Part shown: positions 35,411 to 46,713 of the stretch, in pieces | How positions within the stretch are numbered: position 1 is the first letter of the stretch | How the letters are laid out: every line of letters starts with the position of its first letter | DNA from: Escallonia rubra | Lineage: Eukaryota > Streptophyta > Magnoliopsida > Escalloniales > Escalloniaceae | DNA length: 64,000 nucleotides | Reading direction: 5' to 3' | Assembly: GCA_033065855.1 (NCBI GenBank) | Contig: JAVXUO010003150.1 | Location: 1-64,000, forward strand | The notes under the pieces: model-generated | The model's database searches: none | Told to the model about the DNA's origin: nothing | The model's input: only the letters and a program-made list of their open reading frames with translations | Position numbers and translations under genes: made by a program

Positions 35411-35560
35411 CACAAAACCCAGCTATACAACAAACTAAAGCTCCCTTTCTTGAACAGAACTCAACCAGACGAACAAACCAGAAGAACAAGAAGGGTTTAT
35501 CTGAAAAAAAGCGCCGCCGTTTTCACATTTCCGATCAGTAAGACAGGCGATTGATCGGCG

Positions 35561-38500
35561 ATGGACGTGATAAAGTCGCAGCAGATATCGGCGCGGCCGG
35601 TGGAGAAGGTGATCGTGCACCCGCTGGTGCTGCTCAGCATCGTCGACAACTACAACCGGGTCGCCAAGGACACGCGCAAGCGCGTCGTCGGAGTCCTCCT
35701 CGGTAGCTCCTTCAAAGGCACCGTCGACGTCACCAACAGCTACGCCGGTTCGGTTCTTTATTTCTTTCGCCCTAATTCTATCTTTGTTGCGTTCAGATCT
35801 GAAGTTTTGTTAGAGATTTTGTATCTTCTTTTTGGTTTGCTGAGCATGAAGTTTTTGGTACTAGTACTGTGCCTTGGTTCGTTGTTGACTTTTCGGCGGA
35901 TCTCGGATTGAACTTGAGTGTAGGAATGTTGAGTAAAACCTAAGTAGAGTGATTAGAAGTCTAGCGAGTGAAAGAATGATGGCTAAGGTGAATGTTATAT
36001 TAGTTGCCCGGTTTCTAGTACTTCCTCGGTTCCAAAATTTGAGTTCGTTTGACTTTTTATCAACGAAATTTGAGTGTATGAGTGTTGAATAAAGCACAAG
36101 CATTGTCAAACGAGAGTAAGATTGGCGAGTAAGGTTGAGGTTACAATAGATTCTAGTACAAGAATGTGCTAAAAAGTCAAAGGGACTCAAATTTTGGAAC
36201 GGAAGGAAAAGTACCCGTCTAGAAGTGCAGAAGAGAGGAAATATTCATCATGGGACCAAAATTGGGGTTGATGAATGCTAATTAGGTGAAATTTGTGGTC
36301 AAAACTATACCATAGATTTAGTATTCCTTTTTTTCCCTGTGGGAATGGAAGGAAATAATGGGGAGAGAGAAATATGTGTCTCCCGGCACATCAAAGTTTT
36401 AAGATATTGCTTCTAAGAGTAAAGCCTTTCACGGGCTTATGACTTGAGAAGGGAGTGCTAGTCTACATGTAATTCACGTTTTGCTACTATTAGAAGTTAA
36501 GAGCCAGTCTATTTTGTGGACAAGGTTACTGTATTGGAACTCTGTGCATTCCACTATCCTAAAAGGTATTTCAGGTCCGTAGAACAATATTAGTATAGAA
36601 ATAATTTTACCAGCTAATCAAAGCCAGAGGCACGAAGTGGTAATATATGAGGAGTTTGAAATGGGGAATGTTTTCTTTGAGGAGCTACGCAGAAAAGAGC
36701 ATGACAAAACCATAAACGTAAGTGAAACAAGGAACTCCAAGAAAGCTGCCCGACTAGCAAATTCCAGGCTTCACTTGGGGCCAGGTCAGCTCCACTAAAC
36801 TCTAGAATGCAGGCTCAGCATAAGCTTGGAGATTATTTAGTTCCAATCAGAACTCTTTTAACCATTAAATATACTATTTCCAAGATGCAATATTATACTA
36901 AAGACGTTGAGCGACCTTTTTGGAGCTCCTTAAAGCCTTCACCAGCATCCGATAGAAAGCGTCCCCAAATTTTGTTTCTTTTTAACAAGTTTTACTATCT
37001 TGGAACTCAGTGCGTTCCATTATCCTTTAAAAAGTCGTCCACAGATTAACCAAGAAAATTATTAACATAGAACTAGTTCATACAGTTAATTAAAGACTTA
37101 TTATGGTGCTCAGGTGCTGAAAGCCATAGGTAGATGGTGGTCATTCACTGAATTTTGAGGAGTTTGAGATGGGGAATGTTTTCTTTTAGGAAGAGGAGCT
37201 AGGTAGGAAAGAGCAGAATTGATGCATTTACATAAGCAAAACAAGACTTCACTTGGCACCAGGTTAGCCTTACAAAATTCTTGATTGCTGGCTTAGTTCC
37301 AATTAGAACAATCCAAATAAATAAGCTATTTTCAAGACACAAGATAACAAAAGACAAGGAGCCTCTTTTCTCCTCTTTTAAGCCTTCACCAGCATTCAAG
37401 AAAAGCCATCTTCAAACCTTTCCCACTTTTCCTGTAAACAGGTTTGCTCTTGTTAAAGTGGGATGTCCGTGATTACAATTTTGACTTACCAAAGAGAAGG
37501 AAAAGGTTATTTTGACTAGTGTGTGTAAGATAGTGATTATGCCCTATCAACTCCATTTGATGGATTAAGATCACCGACATTCCCTCAGAACTGAAGGATT
37601 CTTCATGAAGTTAGGCTACTCTCAATTTAATGCCTGAACTTACAGACAAGCTCATTTTAATAGGATTATGCTCTAAATGCAGTAGTATTGTGCTACGCTG
37701 GAACTATGCTTGTACTATATCTGTTCGAAGATATAAGATATATCATGTTGAAGATGTTTATTGTTACGTTTATCCCAAACTGCTTTGATCAAGTGTAGGT
37801 GGGGCAATGTCATAAGGTCATAGTTTTTACTGATGTAATATCTTGTATTACAAATATCTTGGGCGGTGAGAAATTTTATAGTAACTACCATGTCCAAAAT
37901 TTCGAATTTTTCATATAGTGCCTTTTGAAGAAGACGACAAGGATCCAAGCATATGGTTTCTTGACCACAACTACCACGAGGCAATGTTCTCTATGTTCAA
38001 AAGAATAAATGGTATTGATTGTTGGCAAAAATGACCTTTTACTTTTATAGTTTAATAAGAACATTATAGCATGCCATTTCACAAAATTCTGAATGTTTTT
38101 ACAGCCAAGGAGCATGTTGTGGGTTGGTATAGCACTGGCCCAAAACTACGAGAGAATGACCTAGATATTCACGGGTTATTTAATGAGTAAGTTTCAGTTT
38201 CTTGATTTTAACTCTTTTTTCTACTCAAAATAGTTTTAAGCTAGTAAAGTGTTTTGAATTCTAATCTGTTCACCTTTTCACCCCTCCCTTAATTCAGAGA
38301 GGGCCGTTATCTTAGAATGCTTGTTTACATGTATTTTCCTGTTTATATCTGCTTTATCTTTGATCTTCTAAGAAAATAGTTTTGCTAAAAATAGCTGCAA
38401 CGGGGGAAACGTATTTACCAAGAACATCCATACTGAGACTGCTTGAACGCAAGTATTTTAAATTTCGTTAGGGATAGGAAGAGAACATTTTTTACGAAAT

Positions 38501-41054
38501 ATGGCCTTATAAGGTTGCCATATAGCCGTCACATGAACGAAGTTCCGATACCCATAAGGTCACCAGAGTTAACCTAGTGCCAGTTTACTTGTTCTGTCTG
38601 TGTGTGCGCGCGCGCGCTCTAAGGCTTCTTGTTTTTGCAGCTATGTTCCAAATCCTGTGCTGGTGATAATAGATGTCCAACCTAAGGAACTTGGTATACC
38701 CACCAAAGCTTACTATGCTGTTGAAGAGGTTAAAGAGGTAAAGTGGCGTCACTCTTCGCATCTAGCTCTAGTCAAGCATAATGAAGACTTAGTCGTTTAT
38801 GATTTCTCCTCCCACATTTAGAAACGATAGAGATTTGTTAGACACTAAGTCTTTTAAACTGAACGAAGGCTTGCTTGTGATCACAGAATGCTACTCAGAA
38901 AAGCCAGAAGGTTTTTGTTCATGTAACTTCAGAAATCGCTGCTCATGAAGTGGAGGAAATTGGTATTATATATCTTACTCATTAAAATGTTCTTCTACCC
39001 TCAACTTCAGTTTTAGGACGTTACGTCTGACCTTTCTTATCGATAGGGGTGGAGCACTTGCTGAGAGATGTAAAGGATACAACCATTAGCACTCTAGCAA
39101 CAGAGGTTTTCCTTCTTTCCTCGTCTTGTCTAGGCTTTTTTCTTTTTCCTTTTCTTTTTTCTCTGAGGGTACAAGTTGAACTGGGGACCTCCTTTCTTGA
39201 AAGTTCATCAATTTAGAGTCAAACTATTATCTAATATATTAAGGGAAAAAGGATGAATGTTTGTTTACCATTTTTCCCACACAGGTCACTGGAAAACTTG
39301 CAGCCTTAAAGGGTTTAGATGCACGGCTAAGGGAGATCCGTGGTTATCTTGATCTTGTTGTTGATGGGAAACTTCCATTAAACCATGAGATTTTGTACCA
39401 TTTACAGGTAGTTTAGATACGGATTTGCTTTCTACTTGCGTCTCTATATACTTTCTCTTGGCCTATCAGTGTGCATATGTAGCACTTCATTTGGTAATGT
39501 ACACACTTGCTAAACCCAAATTTTCAAAGTAACTGTCATCACAAGTGCTTTTCTAGTATGCCAAAGGCAAACCTCTGTGAATTTGAATGGGACATGTCAT
39601 ATGTTTATGATTTTGTTAAATTTTTTTGGTTTGTTTAACTGATATTTAGGCTTCTTGATGTAGGGTCTAGCTGTCTAGGTTAATGTAGTCAAATTCGTTC
39701 TATTAGGGCATTATTTTGTTTACTAATTAAAATGAGGATTTAATTTTCCAGTATAAGTTGATGCGATATCCAAATTTATCAGCTTTTTTTTTTTTCGTTT
39801 TTCCCCCCTGCTGTGTAACAGAGTTTCTTTAGTTATAAGGTTGGCATGTCAGTCACCATTTGTCTTTAACAGTAATCTTCATGTTACTATAGAAGCCTGT
39901 AAAACCAATGTTCAGATACATACGTGCATACAGTCCCAATTGGCTGGCATGTTGCATACATAATGTACAATTGATTCTGTTGGCATTTGACCCTTTTGAC
40001 ATAATTGTCGTCGTATGTCTCATGCTATTGCTGTTATCGAACTTGCAGGATGTATTCAACCTCCTTCCAAATCTGAATGTTGCTGATCTAATTAAGGCAT
40101 TTGCAGGTAATGAACAAGAAAAGCCTAGAATATCAAGTATGATTATCCCTTATTTGTTGCATGGCAAGTTGTGTTGGAGATTCTCTCATGTATTGCTTAT
40201 TCTTACTTTGTTTTTGCAGTGAAAACAAATGACCAGATGCTGGTCATATATTTGTCATCCCTCATCCGAAGTGTGATTGCACTCCACAACTTGATTAATA
40301 ACAAGGTGACACGCGAGCTCTCTCCTAACGCAAATATTCCGTCGTCCTTTTGGATATCAACAGCATGATCATAGATGTTGCATTTGTTGTAATCATTTAG
40401 TATACAGGGTTTGCCTCTCCTTGGGCATTTTTGGATAAAGTTTATTGCTGAAGTTCATACTTGATTCGCTTAGAAAAAAGAGAAGTTAGCAAGAGCCTGG
40501 GGGCGGTTGCATAGAAATTGAGACAGTATAGGGATCACAATGGTCCTAAGAAATTCATTTCTAAACTCTTCTCTGTATCTCGCTTGAATCTTCCAATCCA
40601 TTTTCAGTGACCTGGCTCCATCATGTTTGGAATTAAACCCCAAATTAACCCTCTGAAAAGCATCGTAAGTACTGATCTAAAATGGACATTGGAGTCGCTG
40701 TGGCCTACAGCTTGATGCTCCTCTTGGTTTAGGGGGATGATCATCATGGAAATTATGAAGGCATTGTATATTTGTATTATTGAATTTTGTTTAGATAAAT
40801 ATTGAAGTCGATTTTATTCATGAACACGATTAAAGCGAACTGTATCGTCAAGGAAAAAGGAATTCGTTTCTAAGCTAATAAATGCCATAATGATTGATTT
40901 AGTTTGATGGCATTTATGAATTCTGCACTTGTTATGTAGTGTATATCTTGATTGTTGTTACATATGGTATGTTGGTATGTAGATGCTTAACAAGGAACAT
41001 GAGAAAGCTGAGGATGCAAAGCCGGCAACAGTACCACCTGTAGGTGGAAGCTGA
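35561..41054 (+). CDS. RPN8: 26S proteasome non-ATPase regulatory subunit 7 (RPN8)
   Basis: Ten coding exons: 35561-35747, 37919-38011, 38105-38186, 38641-38737, 38887-38962, 39047-39105, 39285-39407, 40049-40106, 40220-40305, 40983-41054. They join in frame to 310 residues (Arabidopsis RPN8A has 308). RPN8 is the MPN-domain lid subunit that pairs with the deubiquitinase RPN11; it lacks a JAMM metal site and is structural. The MPN domain starts at about residue 17 ([27 protein letters not shown]). Later blocks are [57 protein letters not shown] and [16 protein letters not shown]. The C-terminal helices include [14 protein letters not shown] and [20 protein letters not shown]. The tail is short and lacks the long charged tail of animal orthologues. 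Intron 1 is 2.2 kb and holds a MITE and a tandem duplication. No defect seen. Confidence 0.97.
36021..36211. mobile_element. Stowaway-type MITE in RPN8 intron 1
   Basis: Left end CTTCCTCGGTTCCAAAATTT and right end CAAATTTTGGAACGGAAGG are inverted copies of each other, extended by the GTTTGACTTTTT / AAAAAGTCAAAGGG pair further in. TA flanks the element on both sides (36019-36020 and 36212-36213). Length 191 bp, non-coding. Confidence 0.8.
36521..37444. repeat. Diverged direct duplication (about 463-bp unit) in RPN8 intron 1
   Basis: Copy 1 starts near 36521 and copy 2 near 36984. Shared blocks in order: TTGGAACTCNGTGC, GAGGAGTTTGARATGGGGAA, AGTTCCAATNAGAAC and AAGCCTTCACCAGCAT. The copies differ by many substitutions and indels, so the duplication is old. 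No coding content or terminal repeats were recognised. Confidence 0.8.
38597..38618. repeat. Alternating purine-pyrimidine tract (GT)n(GC)n
   Basis: GTCTGTGTGTGCGCGCGCGCGC lies 22 bp before the acceptor of RPN8 exon 4. It is a purine-pyrimidine alternation of the Z-DNA-prone type inside what should be the polypyrimidine or branch region of that intron. Confidence 0.8.
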
Positions 41055-42121
41055 GCATGTGTTTATACAGCACTCTCCAACTTCAGTTACCTTGAAAGAA
41101 GCCAAGCTTTGGGCTACTTGAGACTTCCCCCTCGAGAACTGATTCTTCACGATACAATAGCATATAGGAGGGCACTCTGAATATCAGATCTCAAATTCCT
41201 GTTATTTCGATCCATGTTTCTCGTTATGACTTGGCTCTTGTAACATCTTTACATGTTAACAGTATAGTAGCAGTTCATGTTCTTAGTCGGAATCTGAAAT
41301 GTGAACCACCTGTCGTTGTCTTTTGTTTTGGGTATTTTATTTCTGACTTTGTTGTCTTGACCAAATGCCCATCCGATAGTACTCTACGCAGCTGAAACAT
41401 GTACCCAGTCTTCAAGCCTGGGCAACTAGCAACCGGCCAACGCTGGATGATGTCTTCTGTATGTTTTTTCCTCAAAATTAGTGCTCGGTTGCCCACTTGC
41501 TCCTCATTACGGCCAAATAGGTCAGTCAGTCAGAGTTCATTTCATACTGGTAAATTCTTGTTGCTGGCTGCTGTCATTGTGTTTGGACCTTAGAGGGGAA
41601 GAACTTGAATTTTGATGGTGATAGGAAGGACGTGCTAGATGATGGCTCCCCCCCCCATGACAGGTCTTGGCCAGATTCAATCATTTAGGACAGTCCCCTC
41701 TCTTTCGAAAGAGGGCACTAAGAGGGGTTGATAAATCGGGGCCGGAAGAATGCTCCGGTGAGACTGATATTCCTGGAAAGTTAAAAACTCAATTAGACCA
41801 GAAGTGACGTTATTCTATGTACTGATAGAGGGTGGAAAACAATAGTACTTCCTGGAGTCAAAGAAACCGAGAATGCATCAAGTAAAAGACACAAAACGTT
41901 CCACTATCCTTGTTGCATAGAGGTCGGCAACTTAAAAATCTAACTTTAATCATAAGGTTAAAAAATCATACATTAGAGCCATTATAATTGTGTGGGACGG
42001 TTAGGGGAAATAATTTGAAAACGCAAAATCTTGTGATTTAACAGCTTCCTAGATGTACACACTTTCAGCAACATTGGTATAATTGTGACCGTTTGAAACT
42101 GTACGTCGTCTATAAATTTAT
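41055..42121. other. 3' region of RPN8 and intergenic DNA
   Basis: Probably includes the RPN8 3' UTR (first 200-300 bp). No further gene recognised. Confidence 0.4.
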
Positions 42122-42294
42122 TTATTTTTATACAAAAAAGTGTGATTAGGTTTTTCACACCTCCGAGCCGGGTAGGACCACATGGGCGGTAAAACTCTAT
42201 CTATCAAGTTTTAACGCAACTGCATTCTCGGGGCTCGAAACTGAGACTCTGGTTAAGTTAGGACAACCTCTTACCAGTCTATAATGATTACGTA
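42122..42294 (-). repeat. SINE-like tRNA-derived repeat
   Basis: On the minus strand, TGGTAAGAGGTTGTCCTAAC precedes TTAACCAGAGTCTC and GTTTCGAGCCCCG, a layout of A-box-like and B-box-like words seen in plant tRNA-derived SINEs. It is followed by TACCCGGCTCGGAGG near the 3' side. No clear tail or target duplication. Confidence 0.5.
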
Positions 42295-42377
42295 TAAAAG
42301 CTCATATCTAAGCAAAGTATAGTTAAACGATTGTTCAAACTAATGTTTGTATGCTTCTACACCCGTTATTACCTATA

Positions 42378-42395
42378 CCCCCCCCCCCCCCCCCC
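42378..42395. repeat. Poly-C tract (18 C)
   Basis: Homopolymer in intergenic DNA upstream of the decayed F-box locus. Confidence 0.9.
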
Positions 42396-43014
42396 GCCTC
42401 TGAAGTAAAGCAAGCGGCCATTGTGCATGGTGGGTACACCCTCCGCCAATACAATTTAGGTACTCGATCCGTTTATCCTCCATAATCCACCTCTACTTTC
42501 TTCGTGTTTTAATCTCTGATACCCACACACGGTGTGTCTAGGGGTGTGTGACTACGGGGCTCAAGAGCAAACTATTCCATACTATTTAAGGACAATATCA
42601 ACAAATCCTATATTTTGATTCACGTTAGCTCGATGTGTATCAGCATAAAAAGCGCTTTAAAATACAACTTAAGCACCCAATTCTTGCCTTTACCATCAAC
42701 ACCACTCACGACAATGTGACATGCCCAGTGATGTCGGACGACATTTGTGTTGAAATCTTGTCCACCAAGTCTCTCTTGCGAATCAAGTGCGATTGCAAAA
42801 CATGGTGATCTTGACCCATAACCCTAGCTTTCTAAACGAGCGCATGGGTAAAAACGAACATAAGAGTTATAATTTTGGTAGTATCATCCTCAATAAGCGT
42901 GACACTTTGCAAAATATTCCGATATTTTTTAAGGTTTGTGGAAAAGATTTGACAACACTTTTCAACTTGTTGTGCCTACACGACCTTTTGCTTCGTATAT
43001 AGTTAGGTAGAGGC

Positions 43015-43326
43015 TGTTGAACCTGGTGTCCGACTCAAAAGCATACTCAAGAGTTGGGGAAACCCACCAGATATAAAAATCAACCCCAAACCCCATGTAT
43101 TGTCGATGTGGGACTTGACACCCGCCCTCATGCGAAGCGTGTGAATAAGAGGTGTTCCTCTTGAATAAGATGTGGTCTTGTTGGATCGAATGGATCGGCA
43201 GGGGCTTAGCTCTAATATCATGTTAAACCTGGTGTCCAACTCAAAAGCATGTTCAAGAGTTGGGGAAGCCCACCAGATATAAGAATCAACCCCAAATCCC
43301 ATATATTGTCGATGTGGGACTTGACA
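43015..43326. mobile_element. TRIM (terminal-repeat retrotransposon in miniature), fossil
   Basis: Two direct terminal repeats of 106 bp (43015-43120 and 43221-43326), each beginning TGTT and ending TTGACA, enclose a 100-bp internal segment with no coding capacity. GAGGC directly flanks both ends (43010-43014 and 43327-43331), a 5-bp target-site duplication as made by LTR-type integration. The two terminal repeats are highly similar with a small number of differences, so the insertion is moderately young. It sits within the decayed F-box gene. It is non-autonomous by nature. Confidence 0.88.
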
Positions 43327-44201
43327 GAGGCTATTTGACCTTCTTAGAATCATGCATGCAACGATCAGCCTGTTTCAAGTTTGTAACACATTATGATGGT
43401 TTATCTTCCATTTTGCTATGCAATCCTGCAACGAAAACGTTTATGTACTTCCCGCCTCTCAAGATCATCAATAATTACAGTGCCACCTGTCTTGGATTTG
43501 GTTTCCATCCCAAATCCAACGATTTCTTGTTGAGGAGAAATGGTTTCCATTTTTGGACTTCAAAAGGTTGTCCGAGTGGGATATTGGAACAATGGTTTAA
43601 TTCTTGTGGCAAAGGAGTGGATCAGCTTGAGAAGAATGTTTGTGGGGTATGATTTGATTGATACTCAAGAAAGAATTTAAGCCTGTATGTTTATCATATC
43701 CGTTTTTTATTTTTTGCAATGATGATTACAAAAAAAAAAATTATGTACTTTTATCATTTTATGTTTTTCGTTTTGGGTAAAATTACTCTAACAGCGAAAA
43801 AAAACTAAAAACACACCCGAAGTGTTTTCAGCATTTTTAACCCAAACTTAACCCAATGTAAGCAAAATTAGCTATTTTTTTTTTGTTGTGAAAATGATAA
43901 AGATAAAAGAGCGTATTTTCTAATTGTATACGAAAATCATGAATATGAAAATGAAAACAAAAAACGAATATGATAGACGTATGTGCCCAAATTATAGACA
44001 AGGCTCCAAGTGAATATCGGGCTTTTGGTTACAAAAAAAAAAAAACCCGACATTCAATTGAAGGAGGAATTTAAGTTGCGTAGGGTGCTAGTTCTTCAGA
44101 TGCGCTTTCAGATTGTTTAATTTCTTTGTTAAGTGGCTGTGGAGAAGGCTTTCTCCATGCCAATTTTTCTCCAAACAAACTTTTGCTCCTATTCGGGTTG
44201 T

Positions 44202-44387
44202 AGGAATCTTCCTCCAACTCCATATGTAGTGACAATTAATAGTCACTAAATGTTTCTAATGACTTTTTTTCAAACATTTTTAGCGACAATTATAAACAAC
44301 ATCTTTTTAGCGTTACTAAATAAAAGTCACTAGAAACATTTATAGATGATTGATTGTCGCTATATAGGGGGTAGAAGAAAGATTCCT
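44202..44387. mobile_element. MITE with AGGAATCTT ends and TAGTGACAATT words
   Basis: The left arm AGGAATCTTCCTCC...TAGTGACAATTAAT...AAATGTTTCTAATGACTTTT and the right arm read inward, AGGAATCTTTCTTC...TAGCGACAATCAAT...AAATGTTTCTAGTGACTTTT, are long imperfect inverted repeats covering most of the 186 bp. No coding capacity. A shorter relative lies at 61483. The transposon superfamily is not determined because no clear target duplication is seen. Confidence 0.75.
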
Positions 44388-44640
44388 CCGGCCAGGGTAG
44401 CAGCCAAATTTTTTCTTTTTTCTCCTACACAATTTTGTGGCCATGTTTTGGTCGGCAAGTATGTAACTTTTCATTTTTCTTTTCGTGAATGTCAGCTAGT
44501 TCAGATAATAAAGTCTTTCAACATAGTGCTAACAAAATTAAGATGCACTCCAGGATATGGAGTTTTAAGAAACGGGCAGGGCTACCTCGATTGATTAGCC
44601 CAGGCAAAAGTGGCCTCCGGTGGACCAAGAAATGTAATCC

Positions 44641-45175
44641 TTTCTTCGCCAAAAAAAAACTTTGTAAACTATTTGTTCATTCTTTAGTCGTTTTTGTTTG
44701 GTATTGCAATTAATAGGCTATTGTTTTCGCATTTTCATTTTGATTGCCTACAAACTTAATAATTACTGCAAGTTATGAATTGTTAAAGCCTTAGACTTTA
44801 TTGAGATTATACTACCATCACGACTTTGGTCTTCTTTAATATTAACAGATAGCCTATTTGTTTCATATTTGACTGCAAAACAATCGTCGCACAATCGTAA
44901 ATTTGTAGTGGCCATAGACAGTACACCCTTCACGAGTCTATTGATATGTCGACTCGTAAAATGGGCGGAAGAGAGACAGATATATGTGGTATATATTCAT
45001 CTATATTGAATTGCGGATACATAAATAATAAAATCATTTTTGATTGGACCAAACGGGGTAGGTTTCCTAAAAAAAAGATGAAAGAAGATAGATAAGAAAT
45101 CAAAGAGGAGAAAAATTGTTATTCTGTTCTTCCACAGAGATACTAGATCTGACCAACTGCCCATCCTACCTCCTC
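44641..45175. other. AT-rich DNA, possibly partly of plastid origin
   Basis: No nuclear gene seen. The text immediately beside the petA fragment (45120-45175, minus strand GGATGGGCAGTTGGTCAGAT) and the stretch 44930-45070 have a plastid-like look to me, but I cannot prove it without a search. Confidence 0.3.
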
Positions 45176-45307
45176 TACGTTAGGATTACTTGTCAACGGT
45201 TGATCAAATTTGATAGATTCGCCTTCTGAAACAAGAAGTTCTGGTCCTGGAGGGATAATATCAACCACTTGACGTCCATCCGATGCATCAGCTATGGTTA
45301 TTTCGTA
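45176..45307 (-). pseudogene. Nuclear plastid-DNA fragment: petA (cytochrome f) segment
   Basis: The minus strand encodes 44 residues, [20 protein letters not shown] followed by [20 protein letters not shown] and NPNV. This is the conserved C-terminal half of the lumenal domain of chloroplast cytochrome f with almost no change. The frame on either side does not continue into petA (the upstream [13 protein letters not shown] and the downstream [10 protein letters not shown] are unrelated to it), so the piece is a short insert, possibly within a mosaic of plastid fragments. It has no function as a gene here. Confidence 0.88.
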
Positions 45308-45678
45308 AGTGCGACTTGTCAAATATAGTGGGTCATATGGGAGATTGAAAAATAGAACCATATGATTTGATTCGTTTAGTCGTTAATTGCAAGCGTTACA
45401 AAAAGAAAAGTAGCAAATATAAAAACTCAAAATGAAGTCCTTGAATTGTTACCGTACATTACCGTAAACCATTGATTAGTCTTTATTTTTGTTAATCAAT
45501 TTCTAAACCCAGAAAAACTAAAACCCCAACCAATCGGCTGCTGTACCCCATCGCCGGCTGCTGCTCCCCTCGCCGCCGGTTGTTGCTCGGGTCACCGCCT
45601 CCTGCTGCTCCCGTCTCTGCCGGCTCCTGGCTGCTGCTCTCGCCCGCCGGCTACTCTTGCCGCCGACCACCACCAGGT

Positions 45679-45702
45679 TCCTCTCTCTCTCTCTCTCTCT
45701 CT
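45679..45702. repeat. (CT)n microsatellite
   Basis: Twelve CT repeats in the presumed TRM7 leader. It produces RERERE-type shadow peptides on the minus strand. Confidence 0.9.
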
Positions 45703-45731
45703 GTCCCCCCAACTATCTGAGGTGTTTTGAA

Positions 45732-45812
45732 ATGGCGATAGAAGGAAAAGAGCAATCCGAGATGCAATCAATCTCATCAGAAGACCGGCTGAGCTTGAGT
45801 GCTCTCGCTTAG
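45732..45812 (+). CDS. Candidate small/upstream ORF (26 residues)
   Basis: ATG in a good context (GAAATGGCG) opens a 26-codon frame, MAIEGKEQSEMQSISSEDRL and then SLSALA before a stop. It follows the CT-rich presumed leader of TRM7. If this region is transcribed it would be an upstream ORF or the first exon of an unrelated small protein. I do not recognise the peptide. Confidence 0.2.
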   Translation: MAIEGKEQSEMQSISSEDRLSLSALA

Positions 45813-46125
45813 CTCCTCTTCCTTTGTTAACGGCCGCCGTTTATTTACATCTCCATTTTCAGCCCTGCCCTAGTTCTGATTTCTGGGATTGAGATACTGC
45901 TTCGCCTTTGTTATATGAATACTGGAATTTCAGTTGTGAAGAAGATACATTATGCAATTACTGATGATGAGGTTGTTTCATATAATTTATTATCTACTTT
46001 TTTCTTCGCCCCTCGCTGTGCGCCCGCACTTTGCACCTAGGCTCCAGGGTCCTTTGGGCCTTAGGTGCACTTGTGCCTTTAATACCAATGATCTGGAATA
46101 AGGTCCTTTGGGGGGGTTGTCGTGT

Positions 46126-46142
46126 GGGGGGGGGGGGGGGGG
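46126..46142. repeat. Poly-G tract (17 G)
   Basis: Homopolymer upstream of TRM7, preceded by a shorter seven-G run (46110-46116). Confidence 0.9.
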
Positions 46143-46713
46143 TGGGCAGGGCGAAGAGATAGAGAGTACTACTGCTAGTTGTAGTACAAAGATTCAGTAG
46201 TGAACATTCATATATATGTTTGCATGTGTCTGTGTGTGTTTGTTTGTGTCTCTGTACTGAAAATCAATTTCAGTACCTGGAAAACAGACTGATGTTAGGA
46301 GCATAAGGTATAGGAGCACAATCAAACAAGCTAGGTTTACCTGTAGTAGTTTGTATGTAGATTGTAAGGCTCTGAACAAATTGAATTGAAAACCTTTTAA
46401 CTGATTGAACCCACTTTGTTCTATCCACTTTCAGTAACAACTTCTGGATTTTATATCATGAAATCCCTTAACCTTTCATATATTCAACCAAATGGAAATT
46501 TCAAGTTGTTATTCACGGTTACTTTTTCAGCTATATATATCCAGCTACTATCTTCTTTCTACTTAAAACTTTCACTAACTGGGGTTGTTTCTTTGTATAG
46601 TTGCCCGAGCAGGTCGTGATTGCTTATAAGGAGTTCAGGCACTTGATTTAGTCCTTCTTCATAGCTATCTTTGCTCTTTGCTTACTTCATACATAAAACC
46701 AGGTCTACGAAAC

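Larger units (their letters stand above)
42731..44640 (+). pseudogene. Decayed F-box gene, interrupted by a TRIM and a MITE
   Basis: At 42731 the plus strand encodes MSDDICVEILSTKSLLRIKC and then CDCKTW, an F-box core, directly followed by stops. The next frame reads NPSFLNERMGKNEHKSYNFG, typical sequence just after an F-box. After the TRIM (43015-43326) the reading RGYLTFLESCMQ leads to SSILLCNPATKTFMYFPPLK and CLGFGFHPKSNDFL, the start of an F-box-associated domain. Degraded remnants continue (KAPSEYRAFGY near 44010), and a MITE sits at 44202. The same blocks occur at 28545-29010. The gene cannot make a normal F-box protein. It has clearly decayed through stops, frame changes and insertions. 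Confidence 0.75.
45308..46713 (+). other. Upstream region and probable 5' UTR of TRM7
   Basis: A GC-rich, CT-rich patch (45530-45720) resembles a plant promoter or leader region. It is followed by a short open frame (45732-45812) and about 0.9 kb of AT-rich DNA before the TRM7 ATG, which sits just after an acceptor-like ACCAG (46710). A 5'-UTR intron is therefore likely, but its donor cannot be fixed. A poly-G tract lies at 46126-46142. Confidence 0.4.
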
